Shown here one piece after another: positions 22,301 to 28,505 of a stretch of DNA of 64,000 nt (position 1 is the first letter of the stretch; each line of letters begins with the position of its first letter). The DNA comes from Dendrophyllia cribrosa (taxonomy: Eukaryota > Cnidaria > Anthozoa > Scleractinia > Dendrophylliidae): assembly GCA_024195265.1 (NCBI GenBank), contig JAJLRJ010000001.1:5524357-5588356 (forward strand), given 5' to 3'. A program made the position numbers and the translations under genes. Below the pieces are notes generated by a model. It saw only the letters and a program-made list of their open reading frames with translations, did no database searches and was not told where the DNA came from.

Positions 22301-23757
22301 TTTGGGTCTTTTTGGATGGTCATGGTATGGCGTGGTTATGTTGTTCTTGCTTAGTAATCGCTTCATTCTGATTCATTCAGATGCTGCAGTAGTAACAGAC
22401 CCTCCGGTCAAGATACAACTCAGCGATAAAGAATGTCAGACAAGTACAGATGAAATACACAGCAGGTGAGACTACGAGATCGACCGCTTTTTTGTTTTTT
22501 GTTTTTTTCCTTTTCTTTGCCTTTTTCTTTTTAGCAGGTCAACATTTTTAAGATATTCTTTGTGATTATCTCAGTGTTTGACCTATTAGTTTAGATATAC
22601 AGCGGAGACCGATACAACGTTAGATTGTCTTTCGATTGATGCTTGATGCTTCCACGCAAATTAGTATACAAACAATTTGAAGACAACCTTGTTTCAAATC
22701 ATTTAACGCGCAAGACCATACACATTCCTGGTGGACCGAATGGCTTTTTCCTAATCTCGTACCCAGATCTCCCACAGTCAGTACACTAAAAGCACGAGTG
22801 AGATCTGGGTACGAGATTAGCTTTTTCCAGCCGCGCTCGTCGTACTTATCCCTGAGGCCGTTGTGTAAAAATTTGTCAGTTGCGAGGAAAGAGCGCGTGG
22901 AGTCGTCGAAATAACGTTGTATATGACATCGTTTTCGTTACTCACTAAAATCTAACGGATTCGGATTTATCGCGACCGGATCTTTTCAATCGGTTTCAAT
23001 ATTTGTTTGCGTTAGCTACGTAAAAAAAGTCAGGTGAACTTAGGTAGTGATGGCTTAACTAAAACGACAATTCTTCAGTAATTGCTAATAAACTTAAATG
23101 GCAATCAAATACAATATTTTTTTTTGTCTCATTCGCTTGATGTATTCATATTTCATTTAGCATGCAATGTCTATTTTCGATGTGAAAATACCGAACTTTG
23201 CATCCCAATCGAGTGGTTATTACGTCCGGCGTCCGAAGAAAAAGCCTGACATCAGCATATAGCTACGCGATGTAGGTAGTAGGGAACTAATCAGAACGCG
23301 CGCAGGCGATCGGCGTAAATCCATGGTCTGTGTTTGTAGTACGTATAGATTATTTAGCTTAAAGTGCATAATATATTTTTCATTTCTTTCTCTTTTCAGG
23401 ATACCAGAGGAAACCGTGCCTCAGGAAGATTTTCTCGATTCAGCTTGGCTAAGTAATTTCGAATGCAACCTGGATCAAGAGTCAAACGACGACGTTCCCT
23501 TGGCATCACGTGTTCCGGATGGTGCCTCCAGCAGTGAGGAATGCCCAGCGGTCTCAGAGGATAGTGTGGATCACGTGGAAGTCCACGAGGAAACAATGAC
23601 TTCGGCTGAGGATACTGATTTGCGGGAAGTGAGAGGAGGAAAGAAAAAGAAGAAATCGCCGGGTTTCTTCTCCTGTCTCGGTCCAGCAAGGTTATCCTTC
23701 CGTAAAAAGTCAAACCAATCGAAATCAGACACCACCAAACTGGTGAAGGAAATTTAA
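1..23757 (+). CDS. Kinesin-like motor protein, N-terminal motor, 5' end missing (21 exons in window)
   Basis: ATP-driven microtubule motor. Exons by splice sites and phase: 1-54, 2083-2157, 2731-2818, 3326-3423, 3646-3745, 5398-5521, 6264-6328, 6864-7306, 7384-7428, 7572-7654, 8081-8179, 8503-8617, 9260-9364, 11456-11507, 14308-14435, 17198-18455, 19629-19703, 20065-20333, 22130-22193, 22381-22465, 23400-23757 (stop TAA). They total 3783 nt, 1260 codons plus stop, with all phases consistent. Seen: P-loop GQTGTGKT (residues 68-75 of the window product), switch I NRFSSRSH (175-182), switch II DLAGSE (394-399), [15 protein letters not shown], then coiled coil (about 516-675), a Ser/acidic region and a basic tail. 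The FGQRALKI end of the motor recalls plant KIN-UB/armadillo kinesins, but no armadillo repeats are seen; that subfamily link is inference. The 20065 acceptor has a poor pyrimidine tract and is the least certain join. The initiator Met and first beta strand lie left of the window. Confidence 0.9.
498..645. mobile_element. Short inverted-repeat element (MITE-like)
   Basis: The ends read ATAGGTGGTTT on the left and AAACCACCTAT on the right, and a second internal inverted pair (GCTGGTGGAC / GTCCACCAGC) lies inside. There is no coding content. Flanking TA dinucleotides would fit a Tc1/mariner-type duplication, but the exact boundary is ambiguous. Confidence 0.5.
1570..1669. mobile_element. 84-bp perfect palindromic MITE with 8-bp target duplication
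   Basis: Arms 1578-1617 and 1622-1661 are exact reverse complements (40 bp each) around a 4-bp centre. The termini are TACCCTGCGAGCAGAGCCTC. The element is flanked by an identical octamer, GAAGTCTT (1570-1577 and 1662-1669). An 8-bp duplication fits hAT-type transposition. The near-absence of a loop means the element is essentially two terminal repeats joined. Confidence 0.75.
2264..2336. repeat. Long interrupted G homopolymer
   Basis: About 70 bases of almost pure G with occasional A, inside kinesin intron 2 (2158-2730). It can form G-quadruplex structures and is prone to assembly and length error. Open frames across it on the minus strand (poly-Pro) are artefacts. The rest of the intron is unremarkable. 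Confidence 0.85.
2731..3745 (+). CDS. Kinesin exons 3-5: nucleotide-binding P-loop and following strand
   Basis: Exon 2731-2818 encodes the helix before the P-loop and ends one base into the Gly codon of GQTGTGKT. Exon 3326-3423 completes it with KTHT and continues to a segment ending DYK. Exon 3646-3745 encodes [17 protein letters not shown], the conserved kinesin beta strand and helix (usual form: sxlEIYxExxxDLL). The Walker A residues needed for ATP binding are all present, so this motor is predicted to be catalytically competent. Intron 3 (2819-3325) holds no recognised feature apart from short C-rich stretches. Confidence 0.92.
3869..3950 (+). repeat. Iterated SINE head: tandem GCC(GCC)TGGTTAG units
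   Basis: Six successive copies of the sequence ending GCCTGGTTAGC occur directly before, and in register with, the start of the tRNA-like region of the SINE. Spacing varies between 13 and 17 bases because GCC triplets are added or lost. This looks like repetition of the 5' end of the element, either by slippage during target-primed reverse transcription or by later expansion. Confidence 0.75.
3945..4317 (+). mobile_element. tRNA-derived SINE with (ATT)n tail
   Basis: The head contains an RNA polymerase III A box (TAGCTCAGTTGATAG, from 3951) and a perfect B box (GGTTCGAACCC, 4000-4010), spaced as in a tRNA gene and ending CCGGACCA. A body of about 260 bp without coding content follows, then a 3' end with GCGCTATACAAATGCAT and an ATT microsatellite (about 4287-4317). 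A genuine tRNA is unlikely: the acceptor stem does not pair and the body continues far past the tRNA end. Its mobilising partner is probably a LINE with a similar ATT-tailed 3' end. Confidence 0.85.
4825..5380. mobile_element. Non-coding element with inverted ends CCGTAAAATCTCTATTAAG
   Basis: The left terminus (4825-4850) and right terminus (5355-5380) are inverted copies, and both continue into a CCACCC-type stretch. Internal sequence repeats the phrases CTCTCAAATAAGCC and TAAGCCACCCC several times in C-rich form. It contains no transposase. A related C-rich element appears at about 43195-43640. The target duplication is not clear. Confidence 0.6.
5398..6328 (+). CDS. Kinesin exons 6-7: switch I (N-x-x-S-S-R-S-H)
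   Basis: Exon 5398-5521 ends inside the Arg codon of the switch I motif and exon 6264-6328 completes it, giving NRFSSRSH. The motif senses the gamma phosphate of ATP. After it comes the strand [14 protein letters not shown], corresponding to beta-6 of the kinesin fold. In ordinary kinesins about 15-35 residues then lead to the DLAGSE strand; here the reading frame instead enters a long Ser-rich exon. The intron between the two exons (5522-6263) carries AT-rich sequence and a G homopolymer. Confidence 0.9.
6099..6119. repeat. G homopolymer (about 21 bases)
   Basis: Uninterrupted G run in kinesin intron 6, between AT-rich flanks. Confidence 0.9.
6442..6792. mobile_element. 345-bp MITE with GGCCCCGTCCACAC termini and TTA duplication
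   Basis: The termini at 6445-6469 and 6765-6789 are perfect inverted repeats starting GGCCCCGTCCACACTAATGC. TTA flanks both sides (6442-6444 and 6790-6792). The interior repeats GTTTTC/GAAAAC motifs and has no coding potential. A TTA duplication is typical of PIF/Harbinger-type elements (family knowledge). It lies in the short intron just before the insertion exon of the kinesin motor. Confidence 0.8.
6864..7654 (+). CDS. Kinesin exons 8-10: Ser-rich/acidic insertion inside the motor domain
   Basis: Exons 6864-7306, 7384-7428 and 7572-7654 keep one open frame (phases 1, 0, 0 and 2 agree with both neighbours) and add about 190 residues between beta-6 and the DLAGSE strand. The first exon is Ser/Thr/Pro-rich, with several Arg-Ser/Thr-Pro type sites. 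The third starts with seven consecutive Asp codons and ends in TTGRIS, which matches the start of the normal beta-7 strand. By topology the insertion sits in loop L10 on the motor surface, so it need not break the fold. The composition suggests a disordered segment that might be phosphorylated; that function is inferred. Retained introns are unlikely, because all three exons have good GT-AG borders. Confidence 0.85.
8081..9364 (+). CDS. Kinesin exons 11-13: switch II, microtubule-binding loops, end of motor
   Basis: Exon 8081-8179 encodes [18 protein letters not shown] and NLSLLELG (switch II and helix alpha-4). Exon 8503-8617 encodes the L12/alpha-5 signature [19 protein letters not shown] with NCKTS. 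Exon 9260-9364 encodes [18 protein letters not shown] and ends the motor core with RALKI. The order and spacing match a complete kinesin motor. The FGQRA form, instead of the common FAxRA, is shared with plant KIN-UB motors (family knowledge) and is the main reason for suggesting that grouping. Confidence 0.92.
8224..8372. repeat. Dispersed repeat, copy 1
   Basis: About 150 bp in kinesin intron 11 that recurs at about 95% identity at 57828-57981. The shared block runs from GGCGGTATG(T/C)ACGTCTCGG to CATGGTATCT and includes ACAATGGNCCCTAGCCCTGAAAAC. No coding or terminal-repeat structure was recognised. Confidence 0.75.
9365..11455 (+). other. Kinesin intron 13
   Basis: Contains two adjacent MITE copies (9409-9975) and then about 1.5 kb of AT-rich sequence with short T and A runs. 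I see no exon, RNA gene or recognisable element in 9980-11455. Confidence 0.7.
9409..9975. mobile_element. Two adjacent, inverted copies of a CCAAT-rich TA-type MITE
   Basis: The first copy (about 9409-9680) runs from GAGTGGTTTTCAACTGAGTG to GAGCAGTTTTCATTTGAGTG. The second (about 9664-9975) follows directly in opposite orientation and is more diverged. Both contain the family's repeated CCAATCA/TGATTGG boxes and the GCGCTTGGCGCC core. Related copies: 19044-19327, 24198-24480, 34160-34448, 56340-56816 and a partial one at 32965-33145. Confidence 0.75.
11508..14307 (+). other. Kinesin intron 14, no supported feature
   Basis: A 2.8-kb AT-rich intron. It holds an isolated half of a GGCGGATC-type repeat near 12798-12845, an A homopolymer near 13003-13021, and short open frames without family resemblance or splice support. 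I see nothing else. Confidence 0.6.
14308..18455 (+). CDS. Kinesin exons 15-16: coiled-coil stalk and Ser/acidic region
   Basis: Exon 14308-14435 ([14 protein letters not shown]...) and the first third of the large 17198-18455 exon are dense in Glu/Lys/Arg with heptad-like Leu spacing. They include repeated EEKRR/DEKRR-type units (for example at 17378-17400 and 17446-17460), typical of a long charged coiled coil or single alpha helix. The rest of the 1258-nt exon is Ser/Asp-rich, with recurring DSGCS/DSGCA motifs (17740-17760, 18129-18150) and an acidic [10 protein letters not shown] segment near 18270. The stalk probably dimerises the motor; cargo binding is unknown. Intron 14436-17197 separates the two exons. 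Confidence 0.85.
16130..16728. repeat. Imperfect tandem duplication of a unit of about 290 bp
   Basis: Copy 1 (about 16130-16412) and copy 2 (about 16413-16728) share in the same order TCAAGAACCAGAT, AAAAGTAGAGGATATTTC, CAAAACGTC(G/T)CACAATTTTT, CAACTTGTCGCGCA and AACTACCAA. Copy 2 has a further partial repeat of the AGTAGAG(G/A)ATATTTC block near 16605. Confidence 0.7.
16880..17010. repeat. Degenerate member of the GAAACGT inverted-repeat family
   Basis: Contains GATTCAAAAGCTGATTCGAG, CGCTCGAAACGTTAGG and GTTGGCTAATTTACATAATC, which line up with the consensus of the 20812-21989 unit in both orientations. The flanks AATTGATAATAGATAAAATT and AATCAACTCAG correspond to the family ends. It is clearly diverged. 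Confidence 0.55.
18456..19628 (+). other. Kinesin intron 16 with one complete MITE
   Basis: Only the element at 19044-19327 is recognised. The rest is ordinary AT-rich intron with no supported coding or RNA gene. Confidence 0.7.
19044..19327. mobile_element. CCAAT-rich MITE, best-preserved copy, TA duplication
   Basis: The terminal inverted repeats read AGAGCAGTTTTCAATTGAGT on the left and the reverse complement on the right, with TA on both sides, as for Tc1/mariner-type insertion. The roughly 284-bp element is partly palindromic around the GCGCTTGGCGCC core and holds six CCAAT/ATTGG boxes. It has no coding potential. It is the reference copy for the family in this window. Confidence 0.85.
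19629..23757 (+). CDS. Kinesin exons 17-21: C-terminal tail
   Basis: Exons 19629-19703, 20065-20333, 22130-22193, 22381-22465 and 23400-23757 complete the protein. The last exon is acidic at first ([10 protein letters not shown]...) and ends in a strongly basic stretch, [20 protein letters not shown], followed by more Lys/Arg and the stop at 23755-23757. A basic/hydrophobic segment with one Cys next to a poly-Lys run could contact membrane lipids or nucleic acid; this is conjecture. I recognise no cargo-binding domain. The splice joins are phase-consistent; the 20065 acceptor is uncertain, with an alternative AG about 20-30 bases downstream in the same phase. Confidence 0.75.
20334..22129 (+). 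other. Kinesin intron 18, mostly a giant palindrome
   Basis: The interval 20801-22002 is the palindromic element listed separately. The flanks (20334-20800 and 22003-22129) are AT-rich without features. Confidence 0.8.
20801..22002. mobile_element. Palindromic tandem element: 368-bp units, 540-bp inverted arms, 13-bp duplication
   Basis: Direct period: CAAATGAATGG at 20812 recurs at 21180, and GACACTCACC at 21410 recurs at 21778, both 368 bp apart. Inverted structure: 20871-21410 and 21450-21989 read as reverse complements around a 39-bp centre (21411-21449). The left end has an extra 59 bp (20812-20870) not present on the right. The flank GTCCACGTAAACA occurs at 20801-20813 and again at 21990-22002, indicating one insertion event. 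Each unit contains CGACGAAGGGCTAGCGCTCG followed by AAACGTC, a hammerhead-like core (plus strand 21517-21565 and 21885-21933; minus strand 20927-20975 and 21295-21343). It contains no open reading frame. A retrozyme or Penelope-like terminal repeat is the leading explanation (inference). Confidence 0.85.
22743..22828. mobile_element. 68-bp palindromic MITE with 9-bp duplication
   Basis: The termini TAATCTCGTACCCAGATCTC and their reverse complement enclose a short centre (element 22752-22819). The flank GCTTTTTCC occurs at 22743-22751 and 22820-22828. It has the same architecture as the element at 1578-1661 but a different terminal sequence. A related half-site lies at about 5738-5752. Confidence 0.75.
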
Positions 23758-24197
23758 ATTCTGTTGTTGTAAATCGTCTGTTCAAAGTGCTAAGGCTGAG
23801 TGTGTGTAGACATAAAGGGGTGGGATATTATAGAGGTGCGCTCCGCCTTCTCTCCGTCTTCCTCGCTTTACGCGCGCGTTAGAAAACTCCCATCCTCATC
23901 CCTTTTTTTAGCGCCTGCTATGCAGGCTACCAACCGCTGATAAGAGCCCACTGTACCCAGGAATGCGAATGCCAGTATGTTGATCTATTATGTGCGTTTT
24001 GTTACTCGTATTTTTTAATCGGTTTTTATTCATTCAACGCCCCTTTTGTGGGACATATTCAGAATAAGAATATAATTTCGTTTATTTATGTTCGCCTAAA
24101 GTTTTTTTGGTAAATTAATTGTAAATTCTAGGGGCGAGCTTGTGCTTATATTCAATGGTTCTTGGAATGCCATATTAATTATTCAATTACGCTTATA

Positions 24198-24480
24198 GAG
24201 CAGTTTTCAATTGAGTGTCGAAGGTAATTTTGCGTTTGCTTTAGTTATGCATTGCTACGCTATGTAATTGGCTAAAAGATCTCGCGCCACTTTCTCAGCC
24301 AATTAAAAGTAAAACCAAAACCAATCGTGGCGTGCTCGCACCCGTTTTCCCGCGCTTGGCGCTGGTTCCATGTATTTGCTTCGAATTCTGATTGGTTCAT
24401 TGGATTGTCTGTGTCTCTTGTGATTGGCCAGAGTGGTTACTTTGGTTTTGGTTTTAGGATACTCAACTGAATACCGCTCC
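24198..24480. mobile_element. CCAAT-rich TA-type MITE copy
   Basis: The left terminus is GAGCAGTTTTCAATTGAGTG preceded by TA. The right terminus ACTCAACTGAATACCGCTC is degenerate. Several ATTGG/CCAAT boxes are present. Confidence 0.8.
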
Positions 24481-25050
24481 ATTGTAATGATAGACGAGAA
24501 TTCCAAACAAACAGAACCATCGTTTTCAATTTTGCATATTTATAATGATCAGTTATACTTAAGGATTTTATCAACCGACGTACATAAAAGTTAAAAGAAG
24601 GGAAAGGCACAGTAAAAAACAAGTAAATTGGTAGGATTCGTTCATTGACAATTCCCAGCTACGTGAAACCCGTGAGTTAGGTGAATTCTACGTTTTTATT
24701 TACTTACACGTGGTTCTTGCATTTCCAACCCAGACAACGTGGAGTTTTTTTTTGAAACTTCGAAAAACCTACCTTTTTAGAAATACATGTACAGGTATAG
24801 CATTTATTTAAAGTACCGGGTCAATTTTGAAGATTTACATAATAATAAATATTAGAATTTGTTTAAGTTTAGTGTTTTGTGAAATTCACTTAAACTAAAC
24901 TATTTTTGTATGTGGAACATAATTTATTAGAAATATTGACCCAAAGAAAATTTACAAATATTCAAAACTTACAACACTTATGTACATGTTTAACTTTGTT
25001 TAATTATGTATACACCAGGCTAGGACCCGGTTGTTCATCGGGTGGATAGC

Positions 25051-25209
25051 CAGGGCCGTAGCCAGAAAAAAATAAAGACTGAGGCAATATCCATGGTTAA
25101 ATTCCCCGTCTAGTTATTTAGGGTCTTTATGATGACTATGTTTAAACAAAACACTGGGATCATGACTGAGGCAAGTGCCTTGGTTTGCCTCATACTGGCT
25201 ACAGCCCTG
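25051..25209. mobile_element. CAGGGCCGTAGCCAG element, 5-bp duplication ATAGC
   Basis: A 159-bp inverted-ended element; ATAGC lies at 25046-25050 and 25210-25214. Removing the insert restores the outer family sequence GGTGGATAGCGCTATCC. Confidence 0.8.
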
Positions 25210-25284
25210 ATAGCGCTATCCACAAGATAAATCACTATCCAGCGGATAACACAATGGACTTATCCACTGGATAGTAATTTATCC

Positions 25285-25454
25285 CAGGGGCGGATCTAGG
25301 GGGAGGGTGCAGGGGGTGCGCACCCCCCCCCCCCCCCCCCCTGAGATGACCTAGTCTGCGTTGTTCGCTTTTAAAATTTGTTTACGTCACCCTTCAGTTA
25401 CGTCATTCTTTAGAGGTGCACCCCCTCCTAAGAAAAATCCTGGATCCGCCCCTG
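25285..25454. mobile_element. CAGGGGCGGATC element with C homopolymer, 5-bp duplication TATCC
   Basis: A 170-bp element; TATCC lies at 25280-25284 and 25455-25459. It has an internal run of about 21 C (25321-25341). Its subterminal regions GTGCGCACCCCC and GTGCACCCCCTCC are inverted relatives. Same end class (CAGGG) and same duplication length as the neighbour at 25051-25209. Confidence 0.8.
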
Positions 25455-26509
25455 TATCCGGTGTGTAAAGACAGGTTTTCTGGCACTATAAACAATTCTC
25501 TGTGTTTCTGAGACGGCAACTCAACCTGGGGGAATACTCGCTGGCTACGGGAAGTCCAGGATCTGTTACAGCAGATAATATCTCCGAGACAAAATAGAAC
25601 AGACAGCACTTCGACAGTAAAACACTCTTTACTTCTCAGAACAATAACCAGAGTATAACCAGAATGCAACCAAAGAATGTGTTACAATTCACTACTATTT
25701 AAGACTTAGCTAATGATGTGTTACAACTTACATCATAGCCTAAAGAGCTAAATTAAATAAATATGATAAATGAAATGTTAACAAGCCTCATTTGCCGTGT
25801 TCCCAGCATTCTATCATGTCGTTATGGTTTATGCTTTCAGTTTTTTTTTTTGCTTTTAGTTTTTGTCCCGACATCGTTTTTTCAATTGGGTGTATTTAAA
25901 CCTTAAAATAAAATAAAGCTTACCTGATAGTTATATATACAAATTGTTATTGTCGTTTAATAGCTCGACTGTCCTGGATTGAAGTGATCATTTTGCATTC
26001 AACCTCGTCCCCAAAGCAGTCTTCAGCTGATGTTTTCTTTGTAAGCCAAGATGGCAGATACTCGCCGCCATTTTGAACGCAGACCTTAAAGGGGCCTGGG
26101 AACGAGGCTATTTAGCGTCGTACCCAGGGTCTTAGTTCTCCATTTTGTTCGAACTTTAAACGAGGCTTTATTTTCTTTGCACGATGACGTCATATGACTA
26201 CAACTATCAGAATCCTTCAGTTTTTTGTTTTGTAGTGCAAATCAAGGGCTGTTGTTATTTAAACCGCACTGGGATTAAAAATTTTAAATAAGAAAGGAAA
26301 AACGAAATGAATTCTGGTAGTTGTAGTTAAATGACGCCATCGTGCAAATGGCCTATTGAAAGCAGCAAAATGCCACAAATAGCCCATTTCGAAAAATACC
26401 ATAATCTTTTATGTGCAGGCTCAACATCACCGGGGTGTAATTATTCAAGTCTCCTTTGTTAGAATGGCACAATGGCATTCATGGTAGATGTAGGAACGCT
26501 TGGACCTTG

Positions 26510-26597
26510 GACGTAGCCAACCTCGTTCCCAGGGTCTCTCATTTTCGCTCCAGGGGGCGGGAAGATGAGAGACCCTGGGAACGAGGTTGGGACGTAG
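26510..26597. mobile_element. Palindromic MITE with 7-8-bp duplication, empty site known in window
   Basis: The termini CCAACCTCGTTCCCAGGGTC and their reverse complement enclose a short GC-rich centre. GACGTAG lies at 26510-26516 and 26591-26597 (GGACGTAG if one terminal G is counted). The related repeat copy near 57240-57256 reads GCTAGGACGTAGC without the insert, which confirms both insertion and target duplication. Confidence 0.85.
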
Positions 26598-26704
26598 CAT
26601 TGTGTGTTCGTATACAAATGTACACCGTATGCAAATTGCCAAGAAGTTAAAGCTAGCACGTGCAGTTCGTGCTGAAAACAAAAGAAATTGCATGGAAAAA
26701 TCAG

Positions 26705-26848
26705 GCCCCGGTTGTTGAAAAGGTGGATAGCGCTATCCACCGGATAAATCACTGTCCAGTGGATAAGTATTAACAAAATCCTTTGTGTTGGATAGTGATT
26801 TATCCGGTGGATAGCGCTATCCACTTTTTGAACAACCGGGACCAGGCT
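26705..26848. mobile_element. Hairpin MITE with CCCGGTTGTT ends
   Basis: The arms carry GGTGGATAGCGCTATCCACC and ATAAATCACTNTCCAG in inverted order. The ends are CCCCGGTTGTTGAAAA and TTTTGAACAACCGGG. The homologous copy at 57119-57423 lacks it (AATCAGGCTTACATC). The target duplication is short (CAGG or less) and ambiguous. Confidence 0.75.
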
Positions 26849-28505
26849 TACATCAAGCACCACCCAAACCTGCTCTTTAAAGAGTATTATAGTATTTTTC
26901 GAAGTGACCTATAAGATATATACACCTAACTGCAATAACGTTGTCATAAAAAAATCAAAAATGTAAAAACGACAAATGAAAAAAGGCCAATAGGAATTAA
27001 TTAGACATACAAAATACATTCTCGCCGGATTTTAATAATTCTCAAAGCATGCACAAGAATGTTTAGGAACAGGTTTTTTTACTTTTCCTTTTTCGTAGTG
27101 CAACTGTGCACATGTTACAGTTAGTCTATTCTCAGAAAATGACATCAATCGGGTGGCAACATATTTCCAACAAGGACGGTTACCATATCATTTCAACCTT
27201 TACCTAGGTAAATTTCAAATAACAATAGCCACTGCACGCTTAATCGTGCCGCGTGTCGCTGTGATGATTAATCTAATAATTCCTATTTGGCTTTTTTCAT
27301 TTTTCTATGACAACGTTATTGCAATTAGGTGTATATACTTGGAAGAGGTTACACGAGTTAGTTACTATGCCTTGTTTTGAAAAAAAAAAAAACTGAAAAA
27401 AGAATTACATAACTATTGCATTCAAACGTTACATTTTAAAGTGAGAGACTATTTCCTTATTCCTTTCCTGACCCTCCACCGTTGCCGTAAATATTACTAT
27501 CTCTTTTACATCAATATTTAGTCCATATTTCTGTTTGTACGCTTAACAGTGTAATGCTTAAGTTAATGATCCGATTTAAAAAGTTCCGATGTAGTTCTAA
27601 ATTCGTATATGCGAGAGTATAAATCTCATAAACTCAATTAAAACTAAAAACGTTCAACATAGTTAGAAGATTCGGTGGCTGTAGTCCGCTGAAGAAAATA
27701 ATTTATTATCTGGTTTTAATTTTCGCTGGTCTCCTGGCAATCGATCTTTCCATTTCAATAAAGAAACAGTCCCCCGTGTAAACATACATCAAAACATTTT
27801 TTGTCGGCTTCAACACATTTAATTAATTGAAAAGTATTCTTACTTTAAATTTCAACATATTTTTTTCTTCATATTTATAGCATATAGTACAATATTGAGG
27901 ACAAGTAAAAGAGTATGTCATATGCTGCTTAGTACCAATGTTGAAAACAATCACTGCATTGATAAAAAAAGGCTAGGCGAATCGAAAAACGCAAATCGCT
28001 AGTCTACCCAACGCAGCCGCTTTATTGCTATAAACAAGATTACAACCATTCAGAACGACGTCATCACTTCCTCGTAGAATTCATACGGAGCAACTGAACC
28101 GGACAATAAATGAAAAGATGGAATTATTAAAGTGCCTTTGTTTTTTAGGGGGAAGCGAAAAAAGCTCTCGGCAGGTGTTTTTGCAGAAAAAAAAGTTCAT
28201 TTGCACAAACATCCCACGCCGTCAAAACTCGCACTTCAACCTAATTACGGTAGGTGGTCGCTGTAAATTTTCCTGATTCATTAACAGGCCTAACATTATG
28301 TTTTTATCAGGAAAACATGCATGAAAATAACGTGAGAAAACCACAATCATTAAAATGCTTTTTCGCGCAGAAAAATCGTCCTCGATTGTTTTGAATGTGG
28401 TCATGCTATTAAAAACTTGAAAGCGTTATAAGCGAAAAACACCTTTCGCTTGTATCATGAACACGATTTGTTGTTAAAATTGAAATTTCGCTTTTAAGTT
28501 CAACG

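Larger units (their letters stand above)
25023..25470. mobile_element. GGTTGTTC-type MITE broken by two CAGGG-type insertions
   Basis: The outer element (GACCCGGTTGTTC, GGATAGC, ATAAATCACTATCCAGCGGA) is the same family as 26705-26848. It is interrupted at 25051-25209 by an element with ends CAGGGCCGTAGCCAG and CTGGCTACAGCCCTG, flanked by ATAGC twice. It is interrupted again at 25285-25454 by one with ends CAGGGGCGGATC and GATCCGCCCCTG, flanked by TATCC twice. The right end of the outer element is lost. Confidence 0.75.
26380..26913. mobile_element. MITE with TTTCGAAAAATACCATAAT ends, disrupted by two younger insertions
   Basis: It matches 57119-57423 from end to end, but is interrupted by a 74-bp palindrome at about 26517-26590 and by the 26705-26848 element. 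The uninterrupted copy shows both empty sites. The right terminus near 26888-26913 is the inverted partner of the left. Confidence 0.8.
23758..28505. other. Spacer between the kinesin and EF-hand genes
   Basis: The kinesin 3' untranslated region must begin here, but I found no convincing AATAAA close to the stop. The spacer holds MITEs at 24198-24480, 25023-25470, 26380-26913 and nested insertions. Sequence from 26914 to 28505 is AT-rich with no supported gene; its 3' part should contain the EF-hand gene promoter. Confidence 0.6.
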
